DNA of 40,102 nucleotides. Source: Verrucomicrobiota bacterium (GTDB lineage Bacteria; Verrucomicrobiota; Verrucomicrobiia; Chthoniobacterales; JACTMZ01). Below, in pieces: positions 7,152 through 15,168 of this stretch (its first letter is position 1; each line of letters starts with the position of its first letter). The translations under genes and the position numbers were made by a program. Location: positions 1-40,102 of the forward strand of contig JACTMZ010000139.1 in assembly GCA_014584375.1 (NCBI GenBank). The letters run 5' to 3'. The notes under the pieces are model-generated. The model was not told the DNA's origin. It made no database searches and saw nothing but the letters and a program-made list of their open reading frames with translations.

Positions 7152-9362
7152 TTATCTCGAAATGAGATAATAGGGCGTTCCGGGCAGAAGGTCGAATGAG
7201 GCGGCGGTTCCGATTTTTTCCACGGGATGGCCGTTGAGATCCAGGGCGGTGACCTTGAGTTGGCCCGCGTCGCGGCGGGACAGGCGGATGGTTCCCTCAA
7301 GTTTTCTGATGAGCCAGGGATCCCGCCCGATATTGGTGATTCGGAAGGTGCCATCACCGGCGGGCTCGGTGGAGAATTGGCTCGGTTTTTCCTCGCTCAT
7401 GGCCTGCACGAGAATGCGGGAGGATTGGGAAAGCGGACGTTCGTCAAGCGCAACGGCAAGAATTTGCCCGGTCTCCATCGGGGATTCCAGGGTGAGGGCT
7501 GACAGACGAATGATCCCGGCTTCCCGGAGGTTCCCGCCTGCTCCCTGTGCGGCAGGGGCGTTTAGCGTGAGGAGGCCTTTTCCATAGTCCAGCTTGAGTT
7601 CGGAAGTCGAACTGGTGACAGTCTGTTCTTTCCGGTTGATGAAGGGTGATGGATTTTTGATTTTCGGTGCGCCACCTTGGTCACTGATGGGAATATTGAC
7701 GCGTCCCACGAAATAAATCAGCGGATCGAGCGCGCTGGCGGCATCCTTTGTCGTTCCGCCTTTCACGTCTGCCTCGCGGAGTTCGTCCAGATTGGCCTTC
7801 TGCAAAAAACTCGCGCCTTTCAGGGCCAGGATGTCGCGGATTTTGAGAGGGATCTCGGCCATGATCTCCCCGGGCTTGATGAGGCCCTGCCGGTAAATCC
7901 TGGCGATGGCGGGAAATTGACCCAATTGAGTCGGTGCAGCCAGGGTCCACGGCTGCATAAAAAATCCCGGCTTCACGCTCCAGCGGAAGGAGTCGAAGGC
8001 GAAATGAACGATGCTGTCCGTGTCTTGTAGCGCGCCATAGAGGCCGAGGATGAGGGGCGCTTCGCCGCGATGGCGATTCGGACGGTTCCAGGCGATCTCG
8101 GAAATCATGGATGGGCGGCCATTGAACGTGGGATCCATGACGGGATTGTTGAATGCCTTGGGCCTGTTTGGTTGGGGGGGATCGAAGCGCAGGGCGCTTA
8201 CGTTGGAGTAGGTGTGGCCGTCGCGGAGAGACCACGCAGCGTGAGTCCCCTTGTGGTTGCAGCCGAAATAGCCGTGGTGATCAATGAAATCCCCCGACAT
8301 GTAGCTTAGTTTTTCAAGCGGACCGAGAATGGTGTTGTCGGCGGTGGTCCAGTTGCTGGCCGTGATGAGTCCCTTGAAGCCGAGCTTGCGAAGATAAGCG
8401 ACCGTCTCCCTGTAGAAGGACTCCTGAACTTCAAAAAGGAACGCGGCGGTGTCCTGGTCGCGTTTCGTTTTATGGGTGACCATCTCATAAAGTTCGCGGA
8501 ATCCGAGGCGTCCGGAGGCCGGGTCGTCGCGCGTGTGCCGGCTGTTCCAAGCTTTCAGGGCCGCGTTGAGGGAGCCATATTTGGCCGTGGCCCAGTCGCC
8601 AAAGCGCTTCTCCAGCTTGCGCATTTGCGGGCCGGGGACATTGTCATAATTGAAGGTCCAAAAAAAGAACGAGTCCTCGTTGACAAGTTCGATGCCCATG
8701 AGGGCGGGCTCGTCGAGCAGGCGGGTGCCGGATGATGTTGGGGCGGTGAGGATTTCCTTCCACCAGTCCCGATAAAGTTGCTGAAATTCCGGCTCGAAAT
8801 AGAGCAGGGCAAAGGGATGCTTTTGGCCGTTGTAGCCCTCCCTCCAGCCAGATCCCGCTTCGGGCGTCATCCAGAGTGGAAAATAAATCGAGAGCAGGGT
8901 GTAGATGCCTTCGGCTTTCAGGGCGGCGATCAACTGGCCACGCTTTCCAGCGTCATCGGGATTCAACGCGCCGGTCTTTTCGTCGAAAACCGAGTGGTGT
9001 TCCCGCACGAGATTGACGCCGTATTTCGCCAGCATCCGCGCGCTTTTTGCAAATTCCGAGGTTTCCTTTGTGCCGATTCCGTTCACACCCCAAAAACGGA
9101 CGGGGTGTCCGGTGCTGGAATGCACGAAGCGTCCGTCGCGGGCGACGATTCGGCCTTTTTCACCGGCGAACTTTTCATTGAGGGAACGCAGATCAATCGG
9201 GCTGGCTCGAAAATCATCCTTGGGGGGATTCCATGCCACCCATTCATGGTTGTCCGCAGCCTGTGAATCCGGAGCCTCATTCTGTTGATGGGACTTCAGG
9301 TTTTCCGAGTGCGAAAGATGGGGCAGAATGGCAAGTCCAACGGCAAGGGGGAGAAGACGCAT
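7152..9362 (-). CDS. Secreted GH-A clan glycoside hydrolase (GH5-like)
   Basis: A 736-residue exported glycosidase. Residues 1-18 form a short signal peptide (MRLLPLAVGLAILP). The (beta/alpha)8 domain runs from ~70 to ~500: FWGVNGIG (~90), NLVREHH (~117) and the Asn-Glu pair in ELVNED (Glu229, likely acid/base), then a Glu in MISEIAW (Glu422, likely nucleophile). This is the retaining clan GH-A layout, nearest to cellulase/GH5-like or GH42-like families; I cannot assign the exact family or substrate. The C-terminal ~230 residues look like beta-sandwich accessory domains. It is the last gene of the leftward carbohydrate cluster, 17 bases after the LamG-like gene, so co-transcription is likely. 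Confidence 0.85.
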   Translation of the reverse strand: MRLLPLAVGLAILPHLSHSENLKSHQQNEAPDSQAADNHEWVAWNPPKDDFRASPIDLRSLNEKFAGEKGRIVARDGRFVHSSTGHPVRFWGVNGIGTKETSEFAKSARMLAKYGVNLVREHHSVFDEKTGALNPDDAGKRGQLIAALKAEGIYTLLSIYFPLWMTPEAGSGWREGYNGQKHPFALLYFEPEFQQLYRDWWKEILTAPTSSGTRLLDEPALMGIELVNEDSFFFWTFNYDNVPGPQMRKLEKRFGDWATAKYGSLNAALKAWNSRHTRDDPASGRLGFRELYEMVTHKTKRDQDTAAFLFEVQESFYRETVAYLRKLGFKGLITASNWTTADNTILGPLEKLSYMSGDFIDHHGYFGCNHKGTHAAWSLRDGHTYSNVSALRFDPPQPNRPKAFNNPVMDPTFNGRPSMISEIAWNRPNRHRGEAPLILGLYGALQDTDSIVHFAFDSFRWSVKPGFFMQPWTLAAPTQLGQFPAIARIYRQGLIKPGEIMAEIPLKIRDILALKGASFLQKANLDELREADVKGGTTKDAASALDPLIYFVGRVNIPISDQGGAPKIKNPSPFINRKEQTVTSSTSELKLDYGKGLLTLNAPAAQGAGGNLREAGIIRLSALTLESPMETGQILAVALDERPLSQSSRILVQAMSEEKPSQFSTEPAGDGTFRITNIGRDPWLIRKLEGTIRLSRRDAGQLKVTALDLNGHPVEKIGTAASFDLLPGTPYYLISR

Positions 9363-9379
9363 GGAAAGAGGCTGTTTGG

Positions 9380-10177
9380 TTAAAGGCCAACAACATCAAA
9401 CGAGGAAAATTCAAAATCCGTGTAGTCCCCGCGCAACCCTGTTGTGCCTTCCTCGATGAGCAGCGGTGGCCGGGCCGCCGTCAACGACGGATCTCCGATT
9501 TTCTCGGAATCCTTCGCGCGAAGCACTTCCTGTCCGTCAATTTTTATCCAAATCTCAGCCGGGGTTCCCTGGATGCCCACCGCCACGTTATGCCATCCCG
9601 GTTTCCCAAGGGGGTTGGAGATCTGTGTGTAGGGGCTCAATGGATAATAATAGCCCCCGTTTTCCGTTCCTTCCGCCTGGTGATCCCGACCTTCAAGTTT
9701 CTTCTTGATGACGATCCTTCCGTCCGCACGGAAGATGCTTGCGTAGTAAAGATTGAATTGATCGCGGTAGCGCAGAAAAACATGTACGCCGTGCCAATCC
9801 TCGGGCTTTTCGGAGCAAACACGGTTTACCTTAACGCGAAAGTGGACCTCGTAATCCTTCGGCAGGGGTTTGTCGGGATTTGCCAGCAGGCGGAAGACCT
9901 GGCTGTTTTCCATGGGATCGGAAAGATCACCCGTCCAGCCGAAGCCGGGTCGGAGGTGCAATGTGCCGGAATTAACATACCATCGTCCAGGGACGGACTT
10001 GGGTTCCTTCCAAACCTCCTCTTTTTCGCCGGAGAAATCATCCTTAAAAAGAATGCGATGCGCGGGCTGCAGATGGGAAGGCTTGTTCGCGGAGGCCGGA
10101 TGGAAAATTGTGCAGAGGAAAAGCGCGGGCAGTAATATCGGGAGGGTTTTAACGGGAAGTTTTTTCATGGAAGCCAT
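9380..10177 (-). CDS. Secreted LamG/DUF1080-like beta-sandwich protein
   Basis: A 265-residue exported protein with an N-terminal signal sequence (hydrophobic core LPILLPALFLCTIF, then PASA before the mature part). The mature part resembles the concanavalin-like fold of DUF1080/3-keto-disaccharide hydrolases and LamG domains: ILFKDDFSG near residue 45, GRWYVNSGTLHL at ~65, YEVHFRVKVN at ~110, GWHNVAVGIQGTPAEIWI at ~200 and a final YTDFEFSSFDV strand. It probably binds or cleaves a glycan; no catalytic residues can be named. The ATG at 10177 or three codons later at 10168 (MKK) may be the start. It begins 3 bases after the stop of the GNAT gene and precedes the glycosidase, so it belongs to the same transcript. 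Confidence 0.75.
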   Translation of the reverse strand: MASMKKLPVKTLPILLPALFLCTIFHPASANKPSHLQPAHRILFKDDFSGEKEEVWKEPKSVPGRWYVNSGTLHLRPGFGWTGDLSDPMENSQVFRLLANPDKPLPKDYEVHFRVKVNRVCSEKPEDWHGVHVFLRYRDQFNLYYASIFRADGRIVIKKKLEGRDHQAEGTENGGYYYPLSPYTQISNPLGKPGWHNVAVGIQGTPAEIWIKIDGQEVLRAKDSEKIGDPSLTAARPPLLIEEGTTGLRGDYTDFEFSSFDVVGL

Positions 10178-10180
10178 GTG

Positions 10181-11386
10181 TCATAGATAATCGAGGGCAT
10201 GATAAATCCACGTTTGGGATGGCATTGCGGCGTCAAGTGTTGCGGCCTCGTTTTCCTTTGTCCCGTGGAGGGTGGCGGCTTCATTCGCCAGTGCATGACG
10301 GAGGCTCAGCCTTCGAAAAAAGAGTCTTTGCAGGGCATCATCCCGGAGCCCGAGTGTTGGGGAGGTTTTGGTGGGTTTGTTTACAGAGAGGTCTCCGCTG
10401 GGCGCCCAAATTTTGAAGGAGGGCTTCCGGGGGCCAACTGTCAGGCGGGCGGCTCGCGCGGTGGGATTGAGCATCATGCCGAGAAGTACAGGTGAGCGGA
10501 CGGATTCCTCCTTCACCCAGGGAAGGACGGCGGAGCGCAGGGGAGAAGCCGCCGATGTCGGGAATACCACTTTGCTCTGGCCCGCATGTCGCCATGCGGC
10601 TTCGAGAAGCGTGTCCACGGCATCCTCCCCGCCCGGTTGCGTGGCCATCTCGAGGATTTTCAGGGTATCCGGCAAGATGCGATCCCGTCCGAGCAGGGCA
10701 TACCCCGTTGTTCGTCCGCGCGTCCGAGTTTCCAAGAGCAGGAAATCATGCGGACGGGAAAAGAAATAACTCGAACGCAGGGCGCGCTCGTAAAACCCCG
10801 GCGTTCGGGCCCAATAGCCGCCCATGGAACCATGGGCCTTGATGAAGATGTCCCGCAGTACGTTTCCGCGGGCAAGGATGGCTTGTTCGTCGCTGGTGAT
10901 GGTCACATTGCCCTGCGCCACCCGGCGGCGGCGCAGGCGGAGGATGGTTGCAAACATCAGATCCTGGAATCCCGCTTTTTTATAGAAGGCATAACCGGCC
11001 GTGCGCTCACCTCCCGTGCGAAAAACCATCAGTGCGTCCACCCGTCCGCGCAGTGTCTTCGCGGCCACCTGTGTCAGGGCGGAACCCACGCCCATGCCCC
11101 GGCAGCCGGAATGTGTTCCCACGGCATGCAGGAAGGCCGCCCGGCAGGTTTCGGAAGGGCCGAGTTGAAATTCCCGTATCGCCAGGGGAAGCGCCGCCAC
11201 CGCAATTCCATCGAGCAGTCCCACACAGGCGGTCAGCCCTTCCACCGAATCAAACTGTTTGCGCGTGATGGGAGGAAAAATCCGGTTTCGCAAATCCAGC
11301 ATTCGGTCAATGTCGCGGCCTCGTGCTTCGCGATAGCGAATTTTGTTCAGGGCGATGTTTTCCAAGGTATTTTCGTCGGTTGACAC
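10181..11386 (-). CDS. Two-domain GNAT acetyltransferase (Eis-like)
   Basis: The N-terminal GNAT fold has the acetyl-CoA pyrophosphate loop GCRGMGVGSAL and a downstream YAFYKKAGF strand. A second ~200-residue part follows (RTPGFYERALRS, YALLGRDRILP, DTLLEAAW), so the layout resembles Eis-type tandem GNAT proteins rather than single-domain ones. The acceptor is unknown. No ATG exists at the expected position; I chose the GTG at 11386, while a TTG at 11476 would add 30 residues of low-complexity sequence read from a hairpin region, and a TTG slightly downstream is also possible. It lies inside the glycan cluster, 3 bases before the LamG-like gene, so acetylation of an amino sugar is a possible role. 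That role is inference. Confidence 0.75.
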   Translation of the reverse strand: MSTDENTLENIALNKIRYREARGRDIDRMLDLRNRIFPPITRKQFDSVEGLTACVGLLDGIAVAALPLAIREFQLGPSETCRAAFLHAVGTHSGCRGMGVGSALTQVAAKTLRGRVDALMVFRTGGERTAGYAFYKKAGFQDLMFATILRLRRRRVAQGNVTITSDEQAILARGNVLRDIFIKAHGSMGGYWARTPGFYERALRSSYFFSRPHDFLLLETRTRGRTTGYALLGRDRILPDTLKILEMATQPGGEDAVDTLLEAAWRHAGQSKVVFPTSAASPLRSAVLPWVKEESVRSPVLLGMMLNPTARAARLTVGPRKPSFKIWAPSGDLSVNKPTKTSPTLGLRDDALQRLFFRRLSLRHALANEAATLHGTKENEAATLDAAMPSQTWIYHALDYL

Positions 11387-11423
11387 AGGGGGCAGGATGG
11401 TTGTGGTTTTCGCAATCGTCAAT

Positions 11424-11490
11424 GTGGGCGGGCGGCGTTGGCCCGCCACAGCTCCGCCGGGACACCTGTTTTCCAAGGGGCGGCGGGGCT
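11424..11490. repeat. Tandem GC-rich hairpins between oxidoreductase and GNAT genes
   Basis: Two inverted repeats stand back to back. The first pairs GTGGGCGGGC (11424-11433) with GCCCGCCAC (11441-11449) with one bulged base and a 7-nt loop. The second pairs AGCTCCGCCG (11450-11459) with CGGCGGGGCT (11481-11490), ten pairs with one G-U, over a 21-nt loop. No T-run follows on the minus strand, so this is a poor intrinsic terminator. The G/C-rich mirrored layout resembles dispersed intergenic palindromic elements; whether copies exist elsewhere cannot be seen here. Confidence 0.45.
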
Positions 11491-11521
11491 GTTATGTAAA
11501 AGCTCCAAGACGCGGGGCGAG

Positions 11522-12748
11522 TCAGGCGAACGGGGCGGCATTGAGAGTTTCCTCCAAGTTCAGTGAATACAGGGTGGACGCATCGCATGTGTCGCCGGGA
11601 ACGGCCCAGGGTGTTCCTGTTTCTGAGAACAGCATTCCGGATTCGATGCCGCGGTGAATCAGGGACACAATTCCTGGTACGTTCACACCGGGGTCGTCGT
11701 TCACAGTGTATGAATTTTTATATTTTGGAGCGATGGAGTGAATTTTTCCCGAAGAAACCCATGCGCCATTGGTTGTCAGTGTAAAACCGCGTGTGTCAGC
11801 CAGGCGAACACATGGAATGTCTGTTTCTCCCTGCAAATTGCGTAAAAAATTCAGGACGTTTCCTGGGAGCGGGAGTTCCCCGCTGTCCTTGGCGGGAAGG
11901 TCAAGCGGGAGACTGCTGGAAATGGTCTCGCCTTCCAAGCGCGCCCAGCCCCGGGTGCCCCGGATTTCCAAGGTGTGCGGAATGATTTCCTTGGAGGCGT
12001 GGGTGGCGGCAAAGAAGAAGGATATTCCCGAGTCGAGAAATCCCTTCACACACGATGAGTCGTAGCTTTCGATCTCCGCGCCCCGGTAAAGCTCCGCCCG
12101 AATTTCCCGGGGGCTTGCATAAGCGTTTTCTCCCGCCCCCCCGAGATACATGATGTTTTGCAGGACGTGCGCGAGGGCGTTTGTCATGGGCCCGTCAAAA
12201 ACCGGTTCGCCATGCAGTGTCACCCGTCCTGCCCAAGTGGCGCGGGTGTAGTAGGCCCGCTGTCGCGGTGCGCTTCCGCCGCCGCGAATGCTGACAAGCT
12301 TTCCGAGTTTCCCTTTGGCGATGATTTGCTTGAGTTGCTGGACTGGCTTGGAATGAACCAATTGAAAACCGACGCACACCCGTTCCTCACCGTCAAGGGC
12401 GATCAATTCGTCGAGCTGCTGGATGAGTGGTACAGGCGGCTTTTCAAGATAGACATGCAGGCCGCGGTGGAGCGCCAGCTTCGTCATCGAAAAATGTCGG
12501 GGGATTGGCGCCGCGACGATTACAGCATCGAGTTTTTCCCCGTCCAACATCTGCTCCATGGAGGCGTATCCCCGGATTCCCTTTTCCTCAAGTTGGAGAA
12601 GTTTCTCGGAAAAAGGATCCGCCGCCGCGACAATCCGAGCGTTTGATCGCCCGCCAAGGGCGTCCAGCGCTGCGATGTGGCGTTTTCCATAACCTCCGGC
12701 CCCCACCAGCCCCAGCCTCAAAAAACTCATGGGTTTTGCATTTTGCAT
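11522..12748 (-). CDS. Gfo/Idh/MocA family oxidoreductase
   Basis: NAD(P)-dependent sugar or cyclitol dehydrogenase-type protein of 408 residues. The Rossmann motif LGLVGAGGYGKRH is at 11-23, and the EKPP signature of the family follows at ~106 in HVYLEKPPV. The C-terminal alpha/beta domain carries GPMTNALAHVLQNI around residue 187, where the substrate His usually lies. The ATG at 12748 is used; MSFLRL six codons later (12730) is an equally good start. No signal peptide. It lies between the PEP-CTERM gene (69-base gap containing a hairpin) and the GNAT gene (135-base gap with two hairpins), so it may be expressed at a different level from its neighbours. A role in processing a sugar released by the cluster is inferred. 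Confidence 0.88.
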   Translation of the reverse strand: MQNAKPMSFLRLGLVGAGGYGKRHIAALDALGGRSNARIVAAADPFSEKLLQLEEKGIRGYASMEQMLDGEKLDAVIVAAPIPRHFSMTKLALHRGLHVYLEKPPVPLIQQLDELIALDGEERVCVGFQLVHSKPVQQLKQIIAKGKLGKLVSIRGGGSAPRQRAYYTRATWAGRVTLHGEPVFDGPMTNALAHVLQNIMYLGGAGENAYASPREIRAELYRGAEIESYDSSCVKGFLDSGISFFFAATHASKEIIPHTLEIRGTRGWARLEGETISSSLPLDLPAKDSGELPLPGNVLNFLRNLQGETDIPCVRLADTRGFTLTTNGAWVSSGKIHSIAPKYKNSYTVNDDPGVNVPGIVSLIHRGIESGMLFSETGTPWAVPGDTCDASTLYSLNLEETLNAAPFA

Positions 12749-12761
12749 AAAGGATCCTATA

Positions 12762-12789
12762 CCCGTCCGGTTGCGGTAAGCCGGAGGGG
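12762..12789. promoter_or_regulatory. Intergenic hairpin upstream of the Gfo/Idh/MocA gene
   Basis: CCCGTCCGG (12762-12770) can pair with CCGGAGGGG (12781-12789), eight of nine positions, with a 10-nt loop. It lies between the stop of the PEP-CTERM gene and the start of the oxidoreductase gene, about 14 bases before the ATG. No T-run follows on the minus strand. It may be an attenuator, an RNA-processing site or a mRNA-stabilising element; the sequence alone does not decide. Confidence 0.4.
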
Positions 12790-12817
12790 ATATGATGTTG
12801 GCAGGGTTTTGATAATA

Positions 12818-13768
12818 TTAACCCAAGCGCGACGAACGTCGCCGCCAGAGCACAAGGCCCAATGCGAAGCAGGATCCCAGCAGCATCATGCCTGTGATCC
12901 TCGGCTCGGGCACAGGCGAGTAGGTTATCAGGACGTCATCCAGGAAGATGGCCGCCCCTGTCGCGTTTGTTGGAGGGTTGCCTGAGGTTGTGCCGCTCAT
13001 AAAAGCGAAGGTGTCAAAACTGTTGTAATAATTCGTTGTGTCCGTGGTGGAAAAATTAATCAGCGTGGCATTCGTGGAATCCTTCATGAGGATGTTCAGG
13101 GACATATTGGTGGCGCTGTCCGCTGTGAGGGTGAGGGTGAAATAGTAAGTGTCGCCATTTGTAAGGCCAAGGCCCGAGGTGCTGCCGGAAAGCGTGGAAA
13201 AGGCCGAAGGGGTGAAGAGCGAATTGGTTGTCACTGTACGCGCCCGCAGGGTGGAGCCGTTGGTGGCGGTGCCAAAATTGCTGATTAAGGCGTATCCCGT
13301 GTAATCGGCGTAAACCCCGTTTGTGGGGGCGTTGCCGAGATTGTCAGCAGTCACCCGGTTGCTGCCGGAATCAAACAGGCCAAAACGCAAATCCGAGGTG
13401 GTTTCATAGCCGGACGACATAAATGAAAATGAGACGGACAGGGAATCGCCGACACCAAGCGTTTGGGTTCCGGAGTCCGTGAAGTAAACGACCGTCTGTC
13501 GCTGGACGCCATCGGTGAGCAGTCTGAGGGTGCTGTTTGTCACAATCAAAGTGGAACCACCGCCGCCGGCATACCAGTGCGCTGAATCTGGGAGATTTTG
13601 GTTGGTGCGCGTGCTGTTTGTGAAGGTGTCATTCAATAGCACCTGAGCATGCAGGGGAATGGAGGACAAGAGCAGGGTGACAAGACTTGCGAGGAGTGCC
13701 GTGGAAAGTCCGGATTTCCGTTGTTTTTCGCAGGATGTTCCTGGAATGGCGTGGGTGGATGGCTTCAT
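12818..13768 (-). CDS. PEP-CTERM sorting domain protein
   Basis: Exported surface or exopolysaccharide-associated protein of 316 residues from the ATG at 13768. A signal peptide (STALLASLVTLLLSSIPLHAQ) precedes a Ser/Thr/Asn-rich beta-sandwich-like body. The C-terminus carries the full PEP-CTERM signal: VPEP, a hydrophobic helix (GMMLLGSCFALGLVLW), then RRRSSR. Such tails are recognised by exosortase (EpsH/XrtA-type), which is not in this window. An ATG at 13804 would add 12 residues, but the candidate promoter would then leave almost no leader, so I prefer 13768; the two starts sit in an imperfect 19-base direct repeat. The body lacks Cys and resembles the LamG-like proteins of this cluster. 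Ligand unknown. Confidence 0.85.
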   Translation of the reverse strand: MKPSTHAIPGTSCEKQRKSGLSTALLASLVTLLLSSIPLHAQVLLNDTFTNSTRTNQNLPDSAHWYAGGGGSTLIVTNSTLRLLTDGVQRQTVVYFTDSGTQTLGVGDSLSVSFSFMSSGYETTSDLRFGLFDSGSNRVTADNLGNAPTNGVYADYTGYALISNFGTATNGSTLRARTVTTNSLFTPSAFSTLSGSTSGLGLTNGDTYYFTLTLTADSATNMSLNILMKDSTNATLINFSTTDTTNYYNSFDTFAFMSGTTSGNPPTNATGAAIFLDDVLITYSPVPEPRITGMMLLGSCFALGLVLWRRRSSRLG

Positions 13769-13813
13769 GAGCGTGGGGTTTCGGGTGTGTGTGGGAGGCT
13801 TCATAACGCCTGC

Positions 13814-13841
13814 ACAATAGCACGCAGTTTTTTTGTTCCAA
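13814..13841 (-). promoter_or_regulatory. Candidate sigma70-type promoter of the PEP-CTERM gene
   Basis: Read on the minus strand, TTGGAA (13841-13836) and TATTGT (13819-13814) form a plausible -35/-10 pair with a 16-bp spacer. Transcription would begin near 13807, giving a leader of about 39 nt to the ATG at 13768. The operator-like palindrome abuts the -35 box on its upstream side. This is a visual match only, without promoter mapping. Confidence 0.4.
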
Positions 13842-13859
13842 GTAACGTTTAAGTGTTAC
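13842..13859. promoter_or_regulatory. Operator-like palindrome, LacI/PurR style
   Basis: The 18-bp sequence GTAACGTTTAAGTGTTAC is a near-perfect palindrome: GTAAC-nn-TTAA-nn-GTTAC, 14 of 18 symmetric positions. It lies in the gap between the LacI-type regulator gene and the PEP-CTERM gene, immediately upstream of a candidate -35 box. Size and symmetry fit a LacI-family dimer site, though the usual central CG is replaced by TA. I found no second copy elsewhere in the window. Confidence 0.5.
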
Positions 13860-14045
13860 ATAAAAGCCAAATTCAACTCTTGCCGGAAGGAGGAGAATGG
13901 GAACGAATTTTTCCATGGAAGTGTCCGACGCGTATTCAATGAGAGCGTTGTGTAGCGAGGCGCGCCACAGATTAAGGAAAGCCGAGCCGCACCGGCGATG
14001 CTCCCGGAGCGTGGCGCTGCGCGTTTATTTCAAGAAGGAGGACAA

Positions 14046-15113
14046 TTATTTTGAAGGGCGCTTTGGACGAACCTTGAGTTTGCCCTTTGTCGGATTCTTT
14101 TTGCGTGCGCGAAGGGTGTCGCCTTCAACCCATTGGCTTTCGAGGAGAACGCGCTGCGGGTGGAGTGGAACGCCCCGTTCGTTGCGTATGAGCATGCCCG
14201 AAAGCAAATTGACGGCGATGGCACCGATCATGGTGGCATTTTCCACGACACCGCTAAATTTCCGTTTCCCCGCACGGGGGGAAATGTGCGCGATGCCGAG
14301 ATCCCGGGGGACACGCACGCCGAGTTCGGTCAGCCATTTGTCCACCGGACGGTATCCGACGGTAATCAGGGCATCGGGGTGATGCCGCCGATACCAAGAG
14401 ACAAAGGCTTCGCGTTCAAAATTGGTGGGCAGGCATGGCGGAATTTTGTCCGACTTTGGCATCTTGCTTTGTTCCACCAGAAAGGCCGCGCTATAATTGC
14501 AATCAATCCGTTCGTCATGTTTCCCGGGCAAGGCAAGGCCGATGCGGCGATACCCGCGCGACCGGAGTTCGCGCAGCAGGAGCAGCATGGAACGATAATG
14601 GTGGTTCGAGACCAAATTAAGAATCGGCGACTCCAGTGTATAACCGAAGGTTACGGCTGAGAATTGCTTCCAGTCCAGGCACAGGCACCCGTGCGTTGCG
14701 GGGAGGGGAGCAATGAGCAGGCCCCGCACATTGCGGGCCACAAGCACCGAGGAGAGTTTCTTTTCCGCCATTCCCTGGGGGCCCACAAGGAAGGTGTCGA
14801 GATTGTATCCCAGTTTCTCGGCCCTCTCCTTTGCTCCAACATAATAGAGGTGATGATCGGAATCCTTGGATGTGTCGGATCGCATATGCACCCATGCAAG
14901 GGTGGATCGGTAATGAGTCGGGCGATTGGCCTGGCGGTAGGCGATGAGTGAGGAAAGCATCGGATCGGGCCGGTAGCCGACCTTGGCAGCAGCTTTGAGA
15001 ATCCGGGTGCGGGTGGCCTTTGGCAGGCTGGGATCGTTGCGAAAGGCCAGGGATACGGAGGTCTGGCTGACATTGGCCAGGCGGGCCACGTCCTTCTGGG
15101 TTGCGCGTTTCAT
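14046..15113 (-). CDS. LacI family transcriptional regulator
   Basis: A 355-residue DNA-binding regulator. The N-terminal helix-turn-helix MKRATQKDVARLANVSQTSV is the classical LacI/PurR start, followed by a hinge around residues 45-55 (LKAAAKVGYRPDP) and a periplasmic-binding-protein-like sensor domain with RGLLIAP, RSRGYRRIGLA and DALITVGY segments. The ATG at 15113 is fixed by the helix-turn-helix; a longer frame upstream has no family match. It probably responds to a sugar released by the local glycan enzymes and controls the flanking carbohydrate genes. The best candidate site is the palindrome at 13842-13859, just downstream of the gene. It lies 55 bases after the GH20-like gene on the same strand, so it may be co-transcribed with it. 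Confidence 0.92.
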   Translation of the reverse strand: MKRATQKDVARLANVSQTSVSLAFRNDPSLPKATRTRILKAAAKVGYRPDPMLSSLIAYRQANRPTHYRSTLAWVHMRSDTSKDSDHHLYYVGAKERAEKLGYNLDTFLVGPQGMAEKKLSSVLVARNVRGLLIAPLPATHGCLCLDWKQFSAVTFGYTLESPILNLVSNHHYRSMLLLLRELRSRGYRRIGLALPGKHDERIDCNYSAAFLVEQSKMPKSDKIPPCLPTNFEREAFVSWYRRHHPDALITVGYRPVDKWLTELGVRVPRDLGIAHISPRAGKRKFSGVVENATMIGAIAVNLLSGMLIRNERGVPLHPQRVLLESQWVEGDTLRARKKNPTKGKLKVRPKRPSK

Positions 15114-15168
15114 GGGAGGTGACCTTGATATTAACAACCCATGCTGAATTCGCAATATGGGCCTTGGG

